From assembly GCA_021404565.1 (NCBI GenBank), contig JAAWWF010000043.1:1-64000 (forward strand): 64,000 nt of DNA, given 5' to 3'. How positions within the stretch are numbered: the first letter of the stretch is position 1; every line of letters begins with the position of its first letter. The DNA comes from Roseivirga sp. (GTDB taxonomy: Bacteria > Bacteroidota > Bacteroidia > Cytophagales > Cyclobacteriaceae). This document shows, piece after piece, positions 21,401-30,400 of the stretch. Under the pieces are notes generated by a model. That model made no database searches. It was not told where the DNA came from and was given only the letters and a program-made list of their open reading frames with translations. The translations under genes were made by a program, and so were the position numbers.

Positions 21401-24400
21401 AAAACAGGTAGAAGCCACACCTGAAAGGGTAGCAGTGGTATTTGAGGGCCAGCGATTAACCTATGCTTCGCTGAATGAAAAGGCCAATTTATTGGCTGGC
21501 AACCTACGAAAGGCTTATGATATCAGGCCCAATGACGTGGTGGGTATCATGGTGAGAAGGTCTGAAATGATGATGACGGGCCTGATCGGTATCCTCAAAT
21601 CAGGAGCAGCCTATTTGCCCATTGATCCAGACCACCCGAAACAAAGAATTCAACATGTGCTTGAAGACAGCCATGCGGGCATACTCATTACAGAAGCCGG
21701 TCTGGAACAAGGACTGGATTTTGATGGACAGGTCATTTACCTGGAAAGCGAACTGGATCAGTCGGTAGGCAATACCAATCAGAAACCCGTGAACCGTCCG
21801 GAAGACCTCTGCTATTTGATTTATACCTCGGGTTCTACTGGTAAGCCCAAAGGGGTGATGATCTCACACCAGAATGTCATGAATTTCTTCTGTGGTATGA
21901 GTGATAAGATTCCGGCCACAGAAGAAGATTGCTTGCTGGCCGTAACGAATACAAGCTTCGATATCTCTGTTCTGGAGCTCTTCTGGACCCTGACACAGGG
22001 CATTGAGGTGGTGATCCATCCATCTGGCACCTCCCTGAACAACCTCGACCGCTATGTCTCTAATCAGGATGTGTCTATGGACTTCGGGCTGTTCTTCTTC
22101 TCCAGCTACAAGAATGAGGGCGATGATAAGTATGACCTGTTGCTAGAAGCCACTCGCTATGCCGATGAAGCTGGTTTTTCAGCCGTATGGACCCCAGAGC
22201 GTCATTTTCATGAGTTTGGTGGGTTATTCCCCAACCCATCGGTATTGAGTTCTGCCCTGGCCATGGTCACAGAACAGGTTGAGCTCAGAAGTGGGAGCGT
22301 GGTACTGGCCCTGCACGATGAAATAAGAGTGGTAGAAGAGTGGTCAGTGGTCGATAACCTTTCAAATGGAAGGGTGGCACTGTCCTTTGCTGCCGGTTGG
22401 AATCCGAACGACTTTGTGTTGAAAGATGCGAATTTCGCTGAGCGGCACCAGGTCATGTTTGAGAAGATCGAGGAAGTGCAAAAACTATGGAAAGGAGGAA
22501 GCATTGAACGCGAAAACGGGTTTGGTAAAACCATAGAACTAAGCGCTTTCCCTGTGCCTGTTAGGCCAGAACTGCCTATTTGGGTAACCTCCGGAGGGGG
22601 TGAAGAGACCTTTAAAAGTGCCGGTGAAGTGGGTGCGAATGTGCTCACGCACTTGCTGGGACAGGACATCGATGAATTAGCTCGCAAGATCAGACTTTAC
22701 CGGGAAGCCCGGGAGGCCCATGGTTTTGACCCCAAAGAAGGTAAAGTGGCCCTCATGTTGCATACTTATGTTGGTGAAGACATTGAAGAGGTTGAGCGAA
22801 TTGTTGAGCAGCCCTTCATTGAGTACCTGGAAAGTTCATTTGCCCTGAACAAGGCGATTTTTGAAGAAGAAGGAGTCAAGGAGGAAGAACTCTCTGAAGA
22901 GGTGAAGGCACAGATCATGAAGAATGCATTCAAGCGCTATTACAAAACCAGCGCCTTGATAGGAACGAAGAATAGCTGCAGTGAAATGGTGCTTAAGCTT
23001 AAGCAGGTTGGGGTTGATGAAATCGCTTGCCTGGTTGACTTTGGGGTAGAGCAGAAACTGATGATGGAAGGTTTAAAACACCTGAAAGGACTGAAGGAGC
23101 TGCATGCAGAGGTGACGATAGAGCATCATAAGCCAATCACCATGATGCAATCCACGCCATCATTTATGGGGCACCTCAACAAAGATTTGGGATCGCAGGC
23201 ATTTCTGAGGTCATTGAAAACACTGATGATCGGTGGTGAGGCCCTGCCCATGTCGCTGGTTCAAGAACTCAGAGAAACGACAGAGGCTGGCATATTCAAC
23301 ATGTATGGACCCACCGAATCGACCATTTGGTCATGCGTGTACGAGTTTGCTGGTGACGAAGACAAAGTGAGTATTGGTAAACCCATTGCCAATACCCAGA
23401 TTTATGTATTGGACCGTGCCAGACAACTCGTACCTATAGGGGTGGCGGGTGACCTTTACATAGGTGGTAAAGGCCTTTCAGGAGAGTATTGGAAAAGACC
23501 TGAACTGACAGCCAAAGTGTTTGTAGACAACCCTTTCATCGATGGAGAGAAGATTTACAGAACAGGCGATTCAGCCCGCTGGTCAGCCGATGGCACTTTG
23601 GAATTCATAGGCAGAACAGACTATCAGGTAAAACTCAAAGGCTACAGGATTGAGCTGGGTGAAATCGAACACATTTTACTGGAGTACCCTGGCATCACCG
23701 AAGCCATTGTGGTGGTAAAAGGTGAGCAGGAGAATGAGAGCCTAGTGGGCTACCTGGTGACCAAAGCTGTGGTTGATTTTACCGAGTTGAGGTCTCATGC
23801 CGGCCAAAAACTACCGCACTACATGATCCCTACAGACTTTATTGTGTTGGACAAAATGCCACTGACCCCAAATGGTAAGGTAAATCGCAAGGCCTTGCCA
23901 GAACCAGTGGCTACCACAAGAGACCAATATGAGGCCCCTCAAACAGAGAAAGAGCGACTTTTGGTTGAAGTGTGGTCCAAAGTGCTGGATGTAGAGCACG
24001 TGGGTGTAACCGATAATTTCTTCGCGGTAGGTGGCGACTCTATCAAATCCATCCAGATCATTTCCAGGGTGCGAAATGCAGGCTATGAAGTATCGGCCAA
24101 AGACATCTTCATTAGCCAGACCATCAGGCAACTGGCTACTAGGCTCAGAGAGATTACCCTCACTTCGGACCAGTCTACACTGACCGGACAAGGGGCACTG
24201 AGCCCTATTCAGCTGTGGTATTTCGACCGGGCTTCAGTAGACGTTCATCATTACAACCATGCAGTGATGCTTCACTTCCCCAAGGGCATTTCAGAGGACT
24301 TTGTTCGCAGGATTTTTGAAAAGCTGCAAGAGCATCATGATGCCCTGAGGACGGTCTTTCATAGGCAGGGAGAAGAGCTATTATCAGAGATTAAAGGAGT

Positions 24401-27400
24401 AGACCTGCCCGTTTCCCTTGCTACCTATTACCTGGAAGAAGACAGCGACTCACAAGCCGCGATACTTACCCATGCCAACGAAATACAAGCGTCAATCGAC
24501 CTGCAAGGTGGTCCATTGATGAAGCTTGGCCTTTTCCACACGCAAGAGGGCAGCCGCTTGCTAATCGTGATACATCACTTGGTTATCGATGGTATTTCCT
24601 GGAGGATCTTGTTCGAAGACATTGAGCAGGCGCACCAACAGCTCATTCACAAAAAGCCCTTGGTTTTGCCATTGAAAACCGATGCCTTCCAGGCTTGGCC
24701 AGGTCATTTACAGGCCTACATGGGAACAACGGCTTATGAAGAGGCACTACAATATTGGTCGGCCTTGTCGGCCCAGGAATTTGACCTGATCAAAAGAGAT
24801 CGGATTAGTGGAGAGAATATCGGAGAGCACAGTAGACTGGAGACCATTACCATAGACCCAGAGGCTACTCAAAAGCTGCTGACAGAAGTGCACGAGGCTT
24901 TCGGAACACAGATAAACGACCTCCTGCTAGCCGCCCTCTTACTGGCCTTCAACAAAAAACTGGGGCTGCAGAAGGTCATGGTTGACATTGAAGGTCATGG
25001 CAGGGAAGACTTGGGCACAGGGGTGAATATAAGCAGGACCATAGGCTGGTTTACCAGTATTTTCAGGCTGCTGCTGGATGGTGATACAGAGGACCTGGCC
25101 CGATACATTAAGCAGATCAAAGAGAAGATAAGGGAGATTCCGAATAATGGCATCGACTTCCTGCTGGCAAGGTTTTTTGATCAGGAAGGCCGCGAAACAA
25201 CTGATGGCCCCGAATCCAGACCACAGCTAAGCTTCAATTACCTGGGCCAATTCAATGCCGATACCAAAGGCAACACTTTTGAGCTGCTCGATGAGCCGGT
25301 AGGCGACATGGTTTCATCGCGTGCTACCTTGCTTTACGACTGGGACATTACCGGTCTGGTGATTGAGGATGAGCTGGAAATTCGCCTGCGCTACAGTGCC
25401 GATCAGTATGATGCCGAAACTATCAAAAGCTTCCTGGCTGAGTATAAGGCCAGTCTCGAAACCTTAATCAACTTCTGTAGCAGCTACGGCAAGGCAGAGC
25501 TCACTCCTTCCGACATCATCTATCCGGGCCTGTCCATTGATCAACTGGATGGACTACAGCAACAGTTTGAAGTAGAGAATGTGTATCCACTTTCTCCAAT
25601 GCAGGAGGCCATGCTTTTCCATGCTTTGATGGACCCTAATTCGGCCCATTACTTTGAGCAATTGACCTTTGATTTTAAGGGAGACCTAGACATCGCTAAG
25701 ATGGAGGAAAGTGTCAACGAGCTGATCAGGCGCTATGACATTTTCCGCACCCTCTTCCTGCACCAAGACCATGAATACCCATTACAGGTTGTGCTAAAAG
25801 ATCGCAAGGTAGATTTCATCAACAAAGACCTGAGAGCTGCTTGTCAGAAGCAATCAAGGGAAGCAGTGGTGGCCCGGTTCAAGCAAGAAGACCTGGACCA
25901 TAAGTTCGACCTGAGTAAAGACATCATGATGCGCCTTACCTTGCTAAGAACCGCTGACGATGAGTATACATTGATCTGGAGCTATCACCACATTGTCATG
26001 GACGGCTGGTGTGTACCGATCATATTCAATGAATTCAAAGAAATATACGCAGGTCTGAGACAAGGAACCGAAGCCACACTGCCGGTTGTCAAGCCTTTTT
26101 CAACCTACATTTCCTGGCTACAGCAACGCGAGGAGCAAGAGGCCCTGGATTATTGGCAGCGATACCTGTCTGACTATGACAGCCTGGCTACGCTACCGGT
26201 TAAAACAACCCTGCCGCAAACGGGCGAAAGGCCTTATGACCTGAAGTCGATGGGACTGGATCTGGATCCGGACATTGTGGCATCACTCAACGATATTTCC
26301 AAAACCCATGGTGTAACGGTGAACACCATCATTCAATTGGCCTGGAGTGTCTTGTTGAGCCGATACAATAATGTTGATGATGTGGTATTTGGAGCCGTGG
26401 TATCAGGCAGGCCTTCAGAGATCGAAGGCATAGACAGCATGGTGGGTATGTTCATCAATACCGTGCCGGTGAGAGTGAATTTTGAGCAGGAAGAGAAAGT
26501 GAGTGATGTACTGAAAAGAGTACAGGAAGAAGTGATGACAGGTACCCCTTACCATTACAGCCCATTGGTGAAGATACAATCGCTCAATGACCTAGGGGCC
26601 GACCTGCTGAACCATATTATACTTTTCGACAACTACCCGTTTTCGGAAGATGAAGCTGGAAGCGAAGAGGAAGCGAGGAATGGCTTCCGTGTGACAGGAG
26701 CGGGACTCTATGAACAGTCTTTCTTCGACTTTTACCTGGTGGTGGTACCAAGGGGTAAATTCCACATAGAATTAAACTACAATGCCAACGCCTTCGATGG
26801 CCATGTCATAGAAAGGGTAAGGGCACATTTCGCCCAAATCATCACGCAATTTACCAATGATTGTGAGGTGCCACTCTCGGCCATAGAGATGATTTCCGAA
26901 GGAGAAAGAAAAGAAGTGCTGGAGGTGTTTAACGATACTTTTGAAGCCTTTGATAAAGACAAAACCTTCATCAGCCTGTTTGAAGAGCAGACACAGAAAT
27001 CGCCTAAAAGTGTAGCAGTCCTCCATAATGGAGAATCATTTACTTACGAAGCGCTATATGAAAAGGCGGGCAGGCTCTCAGCCTTACTACAAAGTAAGGG
27101 CCTGAAAGACAACCAGAAAGTAGCACTTTACATGCCACGGGGCATCGACATGCTCACCAGTATTCTGGCCGTATTCTATGCCGGTGGGGCCTATGTACCC
27201 ATTGATGTGACCTACCCTGGAGAAAGGGTAAAAGAGATTCTATCCAACAGTGAAAGCCCACTGGTGCTGACACACCAGGCCCATCAGGAACAGATGGAAA
27301 ACCTGGTGGCTGCCATCCCAACACTGGAAACTACCCTGGCGGTAGATGGCTTGGCCCTGGAAGCTTTTGTAGCGAGCGAAAAAGCAGCGAGCAAGCCAGA

Positions 27401-30400
27401 TGACCTGGCCTACATCATCTATACTTCCGGTACTACCGGCAAGCCCAAAGGGGTAATGATTCACCAGCGTGGCATGGTCAACCACCTCTTCGCTAAAGTC
27501 AACGACCTAAACCTGACAGCCGAAGACATTGTGGCGCAAACCGCCTCACCGTGTTTCGACATATCAGTATGGCAATTCCTTTCTGCCCTGGTGGTAGGAG
27601 GCAAGACGCTGGTCATTGATAATGACATCATACTGGAGCCAAATGCCCTGGTAAACGTCCTGGAAAAAGGAGGTGTCACCATCTTCGAATCAGTACCTTC
27701 CCTCATCACCACCTTCCTGGATGGGCTACCTTCTGATGAGCAAAAATACCTGCAGGACCTGAGGTGGATGATTCCCACCGGAGAGGCCTTGACCATGGGG
27801 CTGGTGAAAAAATGGTACGCCTATTTCCCTCAAATTCCACTACTGAATGCTTACGGACCTACAGAGGCTTCTGACGATGTGACACACTTTGTAGTACCAC
27901 AGCCCAAAGAGGGGCAGTCTACAGTGCCAATTGGCAAACCAGTACAAAACACCCAAATCTACATTGTTGACAAGCACTTGAACCTGTGCCCTGTCGGGGT
28001 AAAAGGGGAGGTTTGCGTGGCAGGTTTGGGGGTAGGCAAGGGCTATTGGAAGAACGAGGAAAAAACGAAAAGTGCCTTTGTACCCAACCCATTTGGGGGA
28101 GCCTATGAAGGCTTGGCATTTGATACCCTTTACAAAACAGGAGATGTGGGCTACTACCAGCCCGATGGCAACATCGTGTGCCTGGGGAGGGTAGACAGCC
28201 AGGTGAAAATCCGCGGCTTCAGAATAGAGCTGGAAGAAATAGAAAGCCACCTGGCAATTCACGAACACATTGAGGAGGTGGCTGTGATTACCCGGGAAAA
28301 GAGTGGCCTCAAATTTTTAGTGGCCTACTATGTGGCTGCCGAGGTTTTGGAGACTTCTGTGCTCCGAGAGTACCTGCTGGCCCGCCTGCCCGATTACATG
28401 GTGCCTTCTTACTTTGTGCACGTGGAAGCCATGCCGCTTACAGCCAATGGCAAGCTCAACCGAAAGGCACTGCCTGAAGTAGAAGGAGTAGCGGTAGATG
28501 ACTATGTGGCCCCGGTTACCGCAGGTGAAAAGTTACTGGCCGAAGTTTGGTCCAATGTGTTGGGCATAGAACAGATAGGAGTGACGGACAACTTCTTTAT
28601 GCTGGGTGGAGATTCCATCAAGTCCATTCAAATCTGCTCAAGAGCCCGCAGTGCTGGTTTTGAGCTCGCGGTACAAGACATTTTCTCGCAACAAACCATC
28701 AGTGAACTGGCGCAACAACTGAAAGCCCTACAAGCGAATCAGGCACCAGTAACAGCAGCACCTCTGGAAAGAAACGGACGCCTGACCACAGAGCATCTTA
28801 CCTATCATGGCCTGTCGCAGGGCCAGTTAGACAAGCTGCTGGAGCGCTATGACATAGAAGACATTTATCCACTTTCTTCTATGCAGGAGGGCATGCTGTA
28901 CCATGCACTCATAGATCTTGATGCCGGAGACTACTTCGGGCAATCCACCTATGAATTACAGGGTAAACTGGATCTGAAACTGGTGGAAGAGAGCATGAAC
29001 GAACTCATGTCGCGCTATTTTATATTGCGCACCATCTTTCTGCATGAAGGCTATTCACGCCCCATTCAGGTGGTGCTCCAGGAACGTAAGATCGATTTCA
29101 GCCATCACGATCTGCGCAAAGAGCTGAATGGCTCAAAGGAAGCCAGGCTGGAGGCCTATCGCGATGCAGAGAAATCGAAGCCCTTTGACCTGACCGCAGA
29201 TGTACTCATGCGCCTGGTCGTATTGCAAAGCGCAGACGATGAATTCGAACTGATCTGGAGTCACCATCACGTGCTGATGGACGGCTGGTGTATCGGTATC
29301 CTGGTCAATGAGTTTACTATGATCTACAGCCGCAAGCTGCAAGACAGGCCTGTCTATTTGCAACCAACCACTCCTTATTCCACCTACATAAGGTGGTTGG
29401 AAAACAGGCAAAAAGAGGCATCTCAGACCTACTGGAAAGACTATCTGGCGGGTATAGAGACCGCGCCAACCTTTCCGCAAAAAGATGCCACGGCCGAGGC
29501 ACCCTATGTGCTGAAAAAGCAACACCTACAGTTTAGCAAAGAAGAAACCAGCGAAATGGAAACCTTTGCCAGGCAGCATGGCGCAACCATGAATACCCTC
29601 TTCCAGGCTGCCTGGGGCCTGATGCTGGCCCGCTACAACAATGCCGATGATGTAGTCTTTGGTTCAGTGGTTTCTGGTCGCCCGGTAGAGATTGAGGGCA
29701 TAGAAACCATGGTCGGTTTGTTCATCAACACCATCCCTACAAGGGTCAACTTCCAGTCGGAAGACACGGTAAATGACCTGCTACAGAAAACACAGCAAGA
29801 CAGCATCAATAGCGGACCGCACCACTACTTCCCGCTGGCCGAGATTCAAGCCCAAAGCGAACTGGGAGGCAATTTGATCAATCATATCATTGCCTTTGAA
29901 AACTTCCCGGTTACCCGTCATCTCATCGATCCGGAAGCAAAGGCACTGGAAGAAGCCATGCCTTTCAAAATCAAAAAGTCGGGCTACTGGGTACAGACCA
30001 ATTACGACCTGAGCCTCACGGTAATTCCGACCGAGGAATTCGAAGTAATCTTTGACTATAACCAAAACAAATACGGAGACAACATCATCGAGCAGATGCG
30101 TTCGGCACTGAAGCACATCATGACTGCTTTTGCAGCAGACGCTGACAAGCCACTGACCGACATAGCCCTGTTTGATGAGCAGTCTCAGCAAGCCCAAAGC
30201 CAGCACCTGGCTTGTGACCTGACCGTTCCCCTGGACTTTGTAACCATACAGGAAAGACTGGCCAGAAGCTTTGGCGAAAACAGTGCTGGCACGGCCATAG
30301 AGTACAAAGGCCAATCGTATGACTACGCCATGTTAGAGGCCAGGGCTAATCAAATTGCCCATGCGATAGTAGCAGGTAACTTGCCCGATGAGAGTAACAT

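Noticed and set aside
22077-23112. Inserted domain as a methyltransferase, the commonest A-domain interruption
   Set aside because: The motifs are those of luciferase-like monooxygenases and the domain matches the stand-alone enzyme along its full length. No SAM-binding motif is seen.
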